A stretch of 64,000 nucleotides of DNA from Bacillota bacterium (lineage in GTDB: Bacteria; Planctomycetota; UBA8108; UBA1146). The translations under genes were made by a program, and so were the position numbers. The notes under the pieces were generated by a model. It was not told the origin of the DNA, ran no database searches, and worked only from the letters and a program-made list of their open reading frames with translations. This document shows positions 16,676 through 25,587 of the stretch, piece after piece (positions within the stretch are counted from its first letter, which is position 1; each line of letters begins with the position of its first letter). The DNA lies in assembly GCA_003973385.1 (NCBI GenBank), contig QNYK01000064.1:1-64000 (forward strand). Direction: 5' to 3'.

Positions 16676-18214
16676 TCAATCTTCAGGTTCCGGAGGAATC
16701 AACGAAGAGAGTCCATCTTCGCGAGTAGAGACCCGGAATTCTCTCTCCCTCTCGATGAGAACCTTGCCAGGCGAGAACCCCTTCGGTTTTCGGACATATT
16801 TTGCCTCGGTCCAGTGAACCGAGATGCTGCCAGGTCCCCTCCAACCGGAGAGATATGCAGCCACGAATGCCGCGTCCTCGATGCTCTCGGGCGAAGCATT
16901 TGTACCCCGCTCGACCCTCAGGATCACATGCGCACCGGGGCGATTCGCAACATGAAAAAACAGGTCGTTTCCCCGTGCGGTACGGATGCTCAGTTCGTCA
17001 TTTTCCCGAGCACTGCTACCGGCGAGGATTTCCAGTCCCTCCCGACTACGGTAGCGCTTGAAGCGCCTCTTCTTGGCAACATTCCCCGATCCCCCACCGG
17101 TGCTCTTCGGCCGCTGGCGACGCCGCCCATGGCTTCGATTCAGTTGAATCGCCCGTTCGCAAGTTCTCTGGACTGCATCTTCATCGATTTCATCGGCTCC
17201 GATGAGGGCATCGATCGATTGCATGGCGGCTTCGATGAGAGATCTGGAACTGATCGTCTGCTCTTTTCTCTTGCCGAGGACTTCGAGCGATCGCTTGCCC
17301 TTGCGCGATTTGCGAAAACAACGCTCGATATTCTGCATCGGAGTACGATCCGGTTTGAGAGCAATTTCGACGAGCGGTGTTCCCTCCTGGTACCAGTCTT
17401 GCACCTCGACTGATTCCATTCCCCTGGCCAGCAATTTAAGATTCCCCTTCAGCAGTTCTCCGGTTCGCTGCCACTCTTGCCATCTTGCTCCAGCTTGAAG
17501 CCCCTCGTCGAGTTTGCCGATTCTCCTGGTGAGGCTCCGGAGTGTCTTTCTCAACTGTTGTCGCTGTTCCAGCAGGCGCTGCTCGTGGATGTGAGTTCGT
17601 TCACGATTCAGCATCCTGTCAAATAGCCACGTGTGCAGCGGAGCCTCTCCTCTCCGATGCTCTACAGGGATCACCTTGATCGGATCGAAGGGAACGGTGG
17701 CTCTGTCTTGTTGCGCCGATTCGGCTGCGAGTGGGAATTGGTAGGTCTCCCCATTTTTCAGGCCGCCCCTACCGCTGACCAGCAGTGCTCGCCGCGAGGG
17801 CCCGTCGAGGATGACCAGCCGTCCCTGGCGGCCAAACAGTTCGACAATCAATTCCCTTGACGAACCAGACGCTCCAGAGCGGCTGAGGATCAACCGCATG
17901 ACCCTGTCTCCCCCTGGTTGATCGACCGACTCGATACGGGTTCCCGAGATCAACTCCCTCATCTGGGTTGCCAGTTCCCCGGGAACAGTCGAAGCCGCCG
18001 GTGGATCACTCCAGAGCAGCAAGCGGGAAGTTCCCTGATGCAGAGACAGGAGTAGATGACGACGGCTCTTCCCTGACCCGACCACGACACGGAGGTTGCC
18101 ATGGCCAGCGTCGAAGACCTTGCCGATATGCTGCCCCACCACGAGATCCCGCATTTCATCGATGAGTCGCGCAATCTCTTCAGTTCTCAGGCCCCGGCGT
18201 GAAGCGGAGTTCAT
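16676..18214 (-). CDS. NFACT-family protein, RqcH (Rqc2) homologue
   Basis: About 512 residues. The N-terminal NFACT-N domain contains VGQHIGKVFDAGHGNLRVVV and RRHLLLSLHQGTSRLLL. A central basic coiled region holds RRIGKLDEGLQAGARW, and the C-terminal NFACT-R domain is plain (GNDLFFHVANRPGAHVILR, KYVRKPKGFSPGKVLIER). Bacterial RqcH binds obstructed 50S subunits and adds C-terminal alanine tails for degradation; in Gram-positives the family was first described as fibronectin-binding. Start set at the ATG at 18214; a GTG seven codons earlier is possible. It is somewhat shorter than Bacillus RqcH (about 570). Confidence 0.85.
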   Translation of the reverse strand: MNSASRRGLRTEEIARLIDEMRDLVVGQHIGKVFDAGHGNLRVVVGSGKSRRHLLLSLHQGTSRLLLWSDPPAASTVPGELATQMRELISGTRIESVDQPGGDRVMRLILSRSGASGSSRELIVELFGRQGRLVILDGPSRRALLVSGRGGLKNGETYQFPLAAESAQQDRATVPFDPIKVIPVEHRRGEAPLHTWLFDRMLNRERTHIHEQRLLEQRQQLRKTLRSLTRRIGKLDEGLQAGARWQEWQRTGELLKGNLKLLARGMESVEVQDWYQEGTPLVEIALKPDRTPMQNIERCFRKSRKGKRSLEVLGKRKEQTISSRSLIEAAMQSIDALIGADEIDEDAVQRTCERAIQLNRSHGRRRQRPKSTGGGSGNVAKKRRFKRYRSREGLEILAGSSARENDELSIRTARGNDLFFHVANRPGAHVILRVERGTNASPESIEDAAFVAAYLSGWRGPGSISVHWTEAKYVRKPKGFSPGKVLIEREREFRVSTREDGLSSLIPPEPED

Positions 18215-18269
18215 CGAGCAACACCCACCCGGCACAGTGAGCGTTGTCCCTCACGGTACCGGTATCCCA

Positions 18270-18722
18270 TCACTCTGCTGCGTTCCAGCTGTCGTCGATG
18301 AGCTCATAGGAATGCAGATCTTTCGGGTCGAAAAAGAGCTCCAGTTCCCGCTGTGCTGCCTCGGTGCTGTCGGAGCCATGAACCAGGTTGAATCCGTTGG
18401 AGATTCCGAAATCCCCCCGGATCGTTCCCGCATCGGCATCGCAGCCGAAGGTTGCCCCCATCAATTTCCGACACACGCTGATCGCCTTGTTTCCTTCGAG
18501 GGCCAGGGCTACGACAGGGCCTGAAGTCATGAACTGGACCAGGCCTTCATAAAACGGCTTTCCCTGGTGTGCCTCGTAGTGGCTGGCGGCGAGTTGATCA
18601 CTGATCTTCATCAGCCTCATGCCGATCACCTTGAGACCCTTACGCTCGAATCTTTCCACTATCGGCCCCACCAGCCGCCGCTGGACGGCATCTGGCTTCA
18701 GCAGGATGAGCGTGCGCTCCAT
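18270..18722 (-). CDS. ndk: Nucleoside diphosphate kinase
   Basis: Transfers the gamma phosphate between nucleoside di- and triphosphates through a phospho-His. The 150 residues fit the family: RTLILLKPDAVQRRLVG at the start, GKPFYEGLVQFMTSGPV, and the active-site histidine in NLVHGSDS followed by AAQRELELFF. It sits upstream of rqcH on the same strand and is divergent from the sigma-54 activator at 18938. Confidence 0.97.
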   Translation of the reverse strand: MERTLILLKPDAVQRRLVGPIVERFERKGLKVIGMRLMKISDQLAASHYEAHQGKPFYEGLVQFMTSGPVVALALEGNKAISVCRKLMGATFGCDADAGTIRGDFGISNGFNLVHGSDSTEAAQRELELFFDPKDLHSYELIDDSWNAAE

Positions 18723-18937
18723 CGGAACAATCCTTCCTCGGGGGCGATTATCCCCCGGATGGTATGCTTCTTCACGGCAGGAATCGTACCCGGAGTACGG
18801 CCCTGGGGAGTCTTCGGAAATTCATTCCGGAAGTCACTTCCTGCACGAGGACGCCCCTCGTGCTCCGTGGACGTTGATTCTCACCCTTCGGTGGCCGAAT
18901 TCCAGTGGATCGGCGAGGGGCAGACGGAGGTCGCTCG

Positions 18938-20500
18938 ATGGAGTCCGCCCGGGAAAGCCAGAATCCTGTGATCCTGAACGAGATCCTATCCTCGTCGGGA
19001 GCCGATTCCCTCGATGCCATCGCTCGGATTCTCGCAGAATCACCGGCTGACGACACCCTGCTCGGGCTCATCGATCTGTCGGTGCAAACGACCGGCGCCG
19101 AACGTGGATTTCTACTTCGACGAGATGGCGACGACCGATGGGATTGCCTGGGTGCACGCAATCTCGATGGGGAAGATATACGACACCCTCTCGACAAGAT
19201 TCTAGTTCCGCTGATCGAGCGTGCCCTGGAACAGAAAACTCCCTGGAGTTGTTCCGATATTGCTGGCCTCCCTGATCGGGGTCGCTGGGATCGCGAACGA
19301 CTTCCGCGGACCAGTGCCGCGCACATCATCCCACTCGGTAGTGATCATCTGCTTTATCTCGATCATCGATTTGGACCTCTATGCGAGGGATCCGGCGACG
19401 ACCCCATGCTGGCGCTGGCGCTGGTTGGAATTCAATTCGCGCTCAGCCTTCAAGCGGGATCAGATGATAAACCAACCGCTACTACGAAAATCTCTTCAGC
19501 CCGCCTCAAGCCGGCGGTCTCCAATGACAAGCCGGTCACGATGATCGGGCAACACCCGGACATCATCGCTCTACAACAGTTGATCGACCGCGTTGCTCCG
19601 AGTGGTGCTCCGATCTTGATCACGGGAGAAAGCGGTACCGGGAAGGAACTGGCTGCGCGTTCGATTCACCAGCAAAGCGAACACGCCAGCGGTCCCTTCA
19701 TCAGTGAAAACTGCGGAGCACTGGCTGAAAACTTGCTGGAGACGGAGCTTTTTGGTTGCATGAGAGGTGCGTTCACCGGCGCGACCAATGACCGTCCAGG
19801 TCTCTTCGAACTCGCTCACGGAGGCACCATCTTCCTGGACGAGATCGGTGACACATCTGCAGGACTCCAGAAGAAACTACTGCGAGTGATCCAGGAAGGT
19901 GTGGTTCGTCGAGTTGGAGGGCAGGAGTCCATCGAGGTCGATGTACGAGTACTCTCGGCAACAAACCTCGACCTCTCCTCGGAAGTACGAAACGGCAGAT
20001 TTCGTGAAGATCTGTACTACCGCCTCAATGTCATCAATGTGCATCTGCCGCCGCTTCGCGATCGAGGAGAAGATATCACTCTCATCGCCAGCCACTTCCT
20101 CGAGGGCCTCAACGAGGAAACGGGAACCACAAAACAGATGACCGGTGATCTGATCTCGGCACTGCTCAAGCATGGTTGGCCCGGTAACATCCGGGAATTG
20201 CAGAATGAGATCCGTCGTGTCCACGCCCTCGGAGGGGACCAGCTGGATGCAGAGTTCCTCTCCCAGCGAGTCGGTGGGACAGTGGAATCCTCGACTCGCC
20301 CGACAGATGGTCAAACTGGTCTCGACCGCATCCAGGCCGCCGGGTCCCTCAAGGAGGCGATCGAGAAGCTGGAAGCCGAGTGGATCGCTGCCGCTCTCGA
20401 TCGCTTCGATGGCCACCGCGGTCAGGTGTGTCAGTGGCTTGGCATCCCGAAGACGACACTGTACGCAAAGATGCGCCGCTACGGCCTTTCAGACCGGTAA
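18938..20500 (+). CDS. Sigma-54-dependent transcriptional activator with GAF domain
   Basis: 520 residues from the ATG at 18938, chosen because a GGAGGT site lies six bases upstream. The N-terminal region (about 20-170) looks like a GAF sensory domain. The central AAA+ domain contains Walker A GESGTGKE, the sigma-54 contact motif GAFTGA, Walker B GGTIFLDEIGD and FREDLYYRLNV. The C-terminal Fis-type helix-turn-helix is HRGQVCQWLGIPKTTLYAKM. There is no receiver domain or phosphoacceptor Asp, so it presumably responds to a small ligand rather than a kinase. Target genes are unknown; it stands between ndk (divergent) and the sigma factor gene. Confidence 0.93.
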   Translation: MESARESQNPVILNEILSSSGADSLDAIARILAESPADDTLLGLIDLSVQTTGAERGFLLRRDGDDRWDCLGARNLDGEDIRHPLDKILVPLIERALEQKTPWSCSDIAGLPDRGRWDRERLPRTSAAHIIPLGSDHLLYLDHRFGPLCEGSGDDPMLALALVGIQFALSLQAGSDDKPTATTKISSARLKPAVSNDKPVTMIGQHPDIIALQQLIDRVAPSGAPILITGESGTGKELAARSIHQQSEHASGPFISENCGALAENLLETELFGCMRGAFTGATNDRPGLFELAHGGTIFLDEIGDTSAGLQKKLLRVIQEGVVRRVGGQESIEVDVRVLSATNLDLSSEVRNGRFREDLYYRLNVINVHLPPLRDRGEDITLIASHFLEGLNEETGTTKQMTGDLISALLKHGWPGNIRELQNEIRRVHALGGDQLDAEFLSQRVGGTVESSTRPTDGQTGLDRIQAAGSLKEAIEKLEAEWIAAALDRFDGHRGQVCQWLGIPKTTLYAKMRRYGLSDR

Positions 20501-20713
20501 GCCGGCCACCGGCCACCACGGCCCTCCCCGCATTTTCGTTCCATTCCTGGACAGTTACTCCCGATCCGGTACGCCAGCCGCGCGGCACCCCCATTCAAGC
20601 ACTCGCAGATGCCATTGCTGGACCTCCCCTGTCAGGCCCGATCCTTGCCATGAGTTCCCTGCACCCGAGGTGATCCACCCCGGTCAATCAGTCAGCGGAG
20701 CAGGAGGCGCACC

Positions 20714-22363
20714 GTGAAGCCGTTCCAGGAACGTCTAGAAGCACTACTCAAGAAACTCGCAAAGCGCAAGGAAGTCCGTCTCGGGGAAATCATCAACATC
20801 CTTCCCGAGATCAAGAGCAGCAAGAAGAAACTGATCAAGGTCAGTGACCTGCTGAATCAGCTCGGCTGTCAGATCACAGCGGATGGTCTTGTCGATGCGG
20901 ATGCTGGCGATCTCGACTCCGTCGAGTTCAATGCCAAGGAGGCGAAAGCAGCGGAAAAGGAGATCGAAGCGGAGCTGAAGGCCACTGCTCGGGCGGAAGA
21001 GTCCGCAGTCAAGGCCCTCGATGATCCGATTCGGATGTACTTCTCGCAGATGGCAGCGATTCCATTACTCACCCGCGACGAGGAGATTCACTACGCCAAG
21101 GAGATCGAGAAGAGCCAGGCTGCACTCACTCGTCTCGTCTACCACACAGCTCTTGGTCAGGACGAAGCGCTTCAACTTCTGGAACAGATCGCTAACCAGA
21201 CAAGGCTCGTCGAAAAAAGCCTCGATCTGACCCTGTCTCGCAAGGGAGATCGCCAGTCGTTCTATGATCGCCTCGCAAAGGAACTGCCGCGGATGCGGAA
21301 CCTGTTTTATTCCAATGTGCGAGAGTCAAACGAACTCGAGGACCTCGCACTCACGGATGTCGATGAGCGCCCTGCACTGGAAAAGCGCCTGCACGGCAGA
21401 ATCCTTCGCCTCTCCAGGATGCTTGAGTCCTACAAGGTGAAGATGAAGTACATGAGTCGCTGGCAAGCAGAGGTTGCATCAGTTGGAAAGAAACTCGAGA
21501 AGGAGATCGTCAGTCTGAGGATCCGCAACAAACGAGCGATCAGCCCGGAGTTCGACGAGATCAATGAAGCGACCCTCGAACCGTACCCATCCTTCATCGA
21601 ACGTGCCCGTGAGATCACGGTCCAGTTCATACGCTACGAAAAGGCAAAGGGTGGCCTCTCTTCAGGCAACCTCCGTCTCGTGGTCAGCGTCGCGAAGAAG
21701 TACCGAGGACGCGGGCTCTCTTTCCTCGACCTGATCCAGGAGGGGAATACTGGACTGATGCGTGCCTGCGAAAAGTACGAGTACCGCAAGGGATACAAGT
21801 TCTCCACCTACGCAACATGGTGGATTCGCCAGGCGATCAGCAGAGCCATCGCTGAGAAGTCTCGCATGGTCAGACTGCCCGTCTACATGTCCGAAACGAT
21901 GAGCAAACTCGGCGGAGTCAGCCGTGAGCACCTTCAAAAGAAGGGTCGTCGCCCCGACCTCCACGAAATCGCAGAGGAACTCGATATCCCGGCCAAGGAA
22001 CTGGAAACGATGCTTCGCCTCAGCCGCACGCCGGTCTCGCTTTCGACCCCAATTGGCACCGAGGAAGATTCCACATTTGGAGATTTCATCGAGGATCACC
22101 GTTTCTCTTCTCCAGCGGATGCACTGTCGATCGAGGCACTCAAGGGCAGGATGGGAAACATGCTCGAAACGCTGAGCCTCAGGGAGCGAGAAGTGATCAA
22201 GATGCGATTCGGGATCGGCAGGGATGACACCTACACCCTCGAAGAACTGGGTAAGAAGTTCAAGGTGACGCGAGAGCGGATCCGCCAGATCGAGATCCGA
22301 GCGCTGAAAAAACTGCGTCACCCGGTTCGTTCGCGAAATCTAGAGGGATTCCTCGACGATTGA
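20714..22363 (+). CDS. rpoD: RNA polymerase primary sigma factor (sigma-70/RpoD type)
   Basis: 549 residues starting with GTG behind a GGAGG site. Domains in order: region 1.1-like helical start (about 1-70), region 1.2 ([20 protein letters not shown]), a non-conserved insertion with NCR-like helices, region 2 ([40 protein letters not shown]), region 3 ([12 protein letters not shown] onward) and region 4 ([36 protein letters not shown]). The presence of regions 1.1 and 1.2 and the full promoter-binding set mark it as the housekeeping sigma. It ends just before a hairpin at 22401. Confidence 0.93.
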   Translation: MKPFQERLEALLKKLAKRKEVRLGEIINILPEIKSSKKKLIKVSDLLNQLGCQITADGLVDADAGDLDSVEFNAKEAKAAEKEIEAELKATARAEESAVKALDDPIRMYFSQMAAIPLLTRDEEIHYAKEIEKSQAALTRLVYHTALGQDEALQLLEQIANQTRLVEKSLDLTLSRKGDRQSFYDRLAKELPRMRNLFYSNVRESNELEDLALTDVDERPALEKRLHGRILRLSRMLESYKVKMKYMSRWQAEVASVGKKLEKEIVSLRIRNKRAISPEFDEINEATLEPYPSFIERAREITVQFIRYEKAKGGLSSGNLRLVVSVAKKYRGRGLSFLDLIQEGNTGLMRACEKYEYRKGYKFSTYATWWIRQAISRAIAEKSRMVRLPVYMSETMSKLGGVSREHLQKKGRRPDLHEIAEELDIPAKELETMLRLSRTPVSLSTPIGTEEDSTFGDFIEDHRFSSPADALSIEALKGRMGNMLETLSLREREVIKMRFGIGRDDTYTLEELGKKFKVTRERIRQIEIRALKKLRHPVRSRNLEGFLDD

Positions 22364-22400
22364 TGACGAACAACACAAGAGACGAGAACAGAGGGACGGG

Positions 22401-22442
22401 ACCTGACGCGCGCCCCCCCCGCCAGATTGGCGGGAGTCAGGT
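22401..22442 (+). terminator. Likely terminator after the sigma factor gene
   Basis: ACCTGAC (22401-22407) pairs with GTCAGGT (22436-22442) and encloses a second stem CCCGCC/GGCGGG (22418-22423, 22429-22434). A pyrimidine-rich, T-containing stretch follows rather than a pure T-run, so efficiency is uncertain. It separates the rightward sigma gene from the convergent FabZ-like gene and could act in both directions. Confidence 0.5.
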
Positions 22443-22455
22443 CTCTCCTCTCTTC

Positions 22456-22974
22456 TCAATTCTCGATCGCCCCCATCACCCAGCGCGCCCGGACGAACTC
22501 CTCGCCGCCAACGCTCGCTCCCCCCTCGAAGATGGTCCCGGCATCGGTCTGACCGACCCGGGTTGCCCTCAGGTCCAGCAAACCTGGCACTGCCATCTCC
22601 TGCTCCACCTCCAGAGACTCGACCTCCACCATCACCGCGTGCCCGCTGGTGGGCCGATTGCGCCAGGCGGCATCCACTCGTTCGACCGGGTCCTCTGCAG
22701 AGAGCAAGATGACCAGGGACAGCTGTTCCAGTGCGACCAGGGCAGTCGTCGACGGAAATACAAATGCACATTTTCTTCCTGGTGTCGCCACATCCCCCGT
22801 GGTGACTGCTTTCCGTGCCACCGCCTGCAATCCGGGTTGCACCGATACCACCCGGTCGAGCAATATCCGTTTTGGCGAGAGAGGGAGCAGGCGTCCGAGG
22901 TCTTCTGCATCGAGTTCAAGAACTCCGTTTGAGAGTTCCCTGTGTAACTTCCAGCGCTCCTGGTCAGCGGCCAT
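22456..22974 (-). CDS. FabZ-like hotdog-fold protein lacking the catalytic histidine
   Basis: 172 residues resembling 3-hydroxyacyl-ACP dehydratase: LLPLSPKRILLDRVVSVQPG aligns with the FabZ block LPHRYPFLLVDRV, and TTALVALEQLS aligns with the helix carrying the catalytic acid. The catalytic His position of FabZ is Leu here, while the Glu appears kept. It may therefore bind acyl-ACP without classical dehydration, or catalyse another reaction. The ATG at 22974 has a GGAAGG-type site upstream. It is isolated from other fatty-acid synthesis genes and convergent with the sigma factor gene. Confidence 0.65.
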   Translation of the reverse strand: MAADQERWKLHRELSNGVLELDAEDLGRLLPLSPKRILLDRVVSVQPGLQAVARKAVTTGDVATPGRKCAFVFPSTTALVALEQLSLVILLSAEDPVERVDAAWRNRPTSGHAVMVEVESLEVEQEMAVPGLLDLRATRVGQTDAGTIFEGGASVGGEEFVRARWVMGAIEN

Positions 22975-23001
22975 CGATAATTCTGCCCTTCCTGCTCCTT
23001 C

Positions 23002-23199
23002 TCAACCTGCAGTTCCGGGAAACTCCTGACAACCACTTCGACGCTCATCGTGGATGGGAATCTCAGCCTCTGTTACCTTGGTCACCGTAACCTTCTTGCT
23101 TCGTGCCGGCACACTTTCATGTGCCTTTCGTTGCGAAACCAGGCTCCTGAGCCGATTTGCCTCCTGAAAAGAGTAGACCTCCTCGATGTCCAGTTCCAA
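23002..23199 (-). CDS. Possible small protein upstream of the FabZ-like gene
   Basis: A 65-residue frame (MELDIEEVYSFQEANRLRSL...) ends 27 bases before the FabZ-like start in the same frame. Its start overlaps the beginning of the methyltransferase gene on the other strand, no good ribosome site precedes it, and it has no recognised family. It is more likely leader sequence than a gene; included so the 210-base gap is documented. Confidence 0.15.
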   Translation of the reverse strand: MELDIEEVYSFQEANRLRSLVSQRKAHESVPARSKKVTVTKVTEAEIPIHDERRSGCQEFPGTAG

Positions 23200-23890
23200 T
23201 CAGACAAACGAAAATCTATCCGCCAGCCAGCTGGCCTTCTCGGTCGGATCCCTCCAGTTGGACCTGGAGATTCCTGACGGCGTATGGAATCCGACGCCCA
23301 ATGGCATCTTGCTCGCCGAGGTACTCGAGTCGATGGATTTCTCAGGAGAAAGCATCCTGGAACTGGGTACCGGTTGCGGTCTCCATGCCATCATACTCGG
23401 ACTTCGAGGAGCCCGAGAGATGCTGCTGACAGAGATCGATGACGCCATCCTCACTCACGCCAGGCGAAATCTCGACTCCCATGGCGTCGAGACCAAGACT
23501 CGGCTTCTGACGGCGGACTGGATCCAGGTGGAAGCAGGCGGCTTCGACTCGCTGGTGGCTAACCCTCCATACTGCGTCTCAGGAAAACATTACAGACGCT
23601 ACTACATCGATACGCTCATCCTCGAATCCCACAAACTGGTCCGGCCTGGCGGCAGGATCATCTTCATCCACTCGACGATGGCAGACGTGCCAAAAACCAT
23701 CTCCCAGATGGAGGACTGCGGCATTTCGGTCAGGATATTGGCCGAGCGCGACTACCCGTTCCGGGACTACTACTTCGATGACCCGTCCTTCATCCTCGAG
23801 ATGGCCAAGGTGCATGGTTCGTACACGGTCCGCGACGGTGTCCATCACGAACGGTTGGTGGTCTTCGAAGGTACGCTTCCAGAGAACTAG
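23186..23890 (+). CDS. SAM-dependent methyltransferase, NPPY type
   Basis: 234 residues of class I methyltransferase fold. Motif I is ILELGTGCGLHAIILGLRG, the acidic end of beta 2 is LLTEIDD, and the catalytic loop is VANPPYC, the N-P-P-Y signature of enzymes methylating planar amide or amine nitrogens (PrmC, TrmN6-like and similar). The start at 23186 has no strong SD; the next ATG is far inside. It ends by sharing the CTAG stop overlap with the convergent ammonia-lyase gene. The substrate (release factor, ribosomal protein, rRNA or tRNA base) cannot be told from sequence. Confidence 0.8.
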   Translation: MSSSNQTNENLSASQLAFSVGSLQLDLEIPDGVWNPTPNGILLAEVLESMDFSGESILELGTGCGLHAIILGLRGAREMLLTEIDDAILTHARRNLDSHGVETKTRLLTADWIQVEAGGFDSLVANPPYCVSGKHYRRYYIDTLILESHKLVRPGGRIIFIHSTMADVPKTISQMEDCGISVRILAERDYPFRDYYFDDPSFILEMAKVHGSYTVRDGVHHERLVVFEGTLPEN

Positions 23891-25506
23891 GGAACTGCGA
23901 TGATCCCTGCCCTGACCACCTCCGCTGCCTCCTCCATCTCGTGCGAGAGTACTCGATCGCCACGGCGTGCAGGAATCACCTCTCGGAGCTTCCGGATGCG
24001 CTGCTCGAGACGCCGCCCGCTACGCAGAGGCCGCCTGAATTCGATAGCATCCATGCCGATCAATAACTCGATAGCGACAACCTGGGCGGCGAGATCTGCG
24101 CAATCGCCAGCCTTCTCTGAAGCGTGAGTCGACATGCTGACATGGTCCTCGGAACCCGCCGATGTCACGATGGAATCGACCGATGCTGGATGCGACAACA
24201 CCTTCATTCGAGAGACCAGGGCAGCAGCACTCACCTGGGCCATCATCCACCCCGATTCGAGCCCTTCCTTGCGCGCCAGGAAAGCAGGCAATCCCTGATT
24301 GGTATCAGGATTTATCAGTTTCTCGGTGCGACGCTCCGAGATGGAAGCCAGATCGGTGAGCACGATGCAGAGCAGATCTGCAGCATAGGCCACCGGTGCG
24401 CCGTGGAAGTTCCCCCCCGACAGCACTTCATCCTGTTCGGAGAAGACAAGGGGATTATCCGTCGAGGAGTTCGCCTCCCTCACGATCACCTGAAGAACCC
24501 AGTCCATCGCATCTCTGACCGCCCCATGAACCTGAGGAGTACATCGGATGGAATACGGATCCTGGACACGATCGCAGCCCTCGTGGGAGGTCAATATCTT
24601 GCTTCCCTGGATGAGGGAACGAATACTCGCAGCGACTCTTGCCTGCCCTGGATGTGGGCGTGATTGATGAATCCTCGCATCAAAGGGCTGCAGCGACCCC
24701 AGCAAACCCTCAAGACTGATCGCTGCACACAGATCAGCCGCATCGACTGTCGCCATGGCGTGGAGGAATGCACCTGTGAGCATCGCAAGCGATACCTGAA
24801 CCCCGTTGATGAGGGATAATCCCTCCTTCGCCTCGAGCCGGATCGGCTTCAATCTCTTTCGACGCAGAGCCACCCTTGCGCTGACCCATTTACCGTCGAT
24901 GAGCGCCTCACCCTCGCCGACCAGCACCAGCGCCAGATGCGACAGCGGCGCCAGGTCACCGCTGGCTCCGACCGATCCGATCCTCGGGATCCTTGGAAGC
25001 ACATCCTCATCGAGCATGGCGATCAGCAGTTCGATCACTTCGATGCGGATTCCACTGTTTCCCCGGGCCAGGGCGTTGGCTCGCAGTGCCAGTGCAAGGC
25101 GGACCTGCTCGGGAGCCAGCGGGTCTCCGATACCCGTGGCATGGGAACGGATCAGATTCAGTTGTAACTTCTTGACCTCCGCCGGGGAGATCTGGACCGA
25201 GCACAGGCGTCCAAATCCAGTGTTGATGCCGTAGCAAGGCTGATCTCCCTGCGCTGCAGTAGCCACCGTTCTCGCAGCAGCGTCAATCTTCCTGCGAGCA
25301 GCCGGTGGGATGCGAAGTGACGCCTGACCTGAAGAAATCGCTTCCAGGTCCTCCAGGGTGAACGAATCGCCGTCGAGACGGACCACTCTCAACCGCTTGT
25401 TTCGCTTCTTGGCAGCAGGCGTGTGCTGTTTCTTGCCGCTCCGTCTGGCCAATCCGACCACCTTTCTCCAGAGTTCTCTTCCGCAGGAAACTACGACGAC
25501 CCACAC
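23887..25506 (-). CDS. hutH: Histidine ammonia-lyase family enzyme (HAL/PAL/TAL)
   Basis: Aromatic amino acid lyase with the self-cyclising MIO triad Ala-Ser-Gly in GSVGASGDLAPLSHLALV (about 181-183), CYGINTGFG and GLSLINGVQ. The RSH (NLIRSHATGIG) at the selectivity loop matches histidine lyases better than the Phe/Tyr types, so deamination of histidine to urocanate is the best guess. The frame starts with GTG at 25506; a GTG at 25461 after a TGGAG site is a better start, removing a Cys/Trp-rich lead but leaving a Lys/Arg-rich extension before the usual beginning. No hutU, hutI or hutG are nearby. Confidence 0.88.
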   Translation of the reverse strand: MWVVVVSCGRELWRKVVGLARRSGKKQHTPAAKKRNKRLRVVRLDGDSFTLEDLEAISSGQASLRIPPAARRKIDAAARTVATAAQGDQPCYGINTGFGRLCSVQISPAEVKKLQLNLIRSHATGIGDPLAPEQVRLALALRANALARGNSGIRIEVIELLIAMLDEDVLPRIPRIGSVGASGDLAPLSHLALVLVGEGEALIDGKWVSARVALRRKRLKPIRLEAKEGLSLINGVQVSLAMLTGAFLHAMATVDAADLCAAISLEGLLGSLQPFDARIHQSRPHPGQARVAASIRSLIQGSKILTSHEGCDRVQDPYSIRCTPQVHGAVRDAMDWVLQVIVREANSSTDNPLVFSEQDEVLSGGNFHGAPVAYAADLLCIVLTDLASISERRTEKLINPDTNQGLPAFLARKEGLESGWMMAQVSAAALVSRMKVLSHPASVDSIVTSAGSEDHVSMSTHASEKAGDCADLAAQVVAIELLIGMDAIEFRRPLRSGRRLEQRIRKLREVIPARRGDRVLSHEMEEAAEVVRAGIIAVP

Positions 25507-25587
25507 TTCACCGCAAGCAACACTCGGGGTCGGTGGAATCCATGACGATCCCAGATAGGATGCCCCTGACCCCGGATCGGAGCCTAC

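Noticed and set aside
22360..22932. 190-codon + strand frame after the sigma factor gene
   Set aside because: It begins in the terminator hairpin and runs antisense to the FabZ-like gene, with low-complexity Pro/Arg/His composition.
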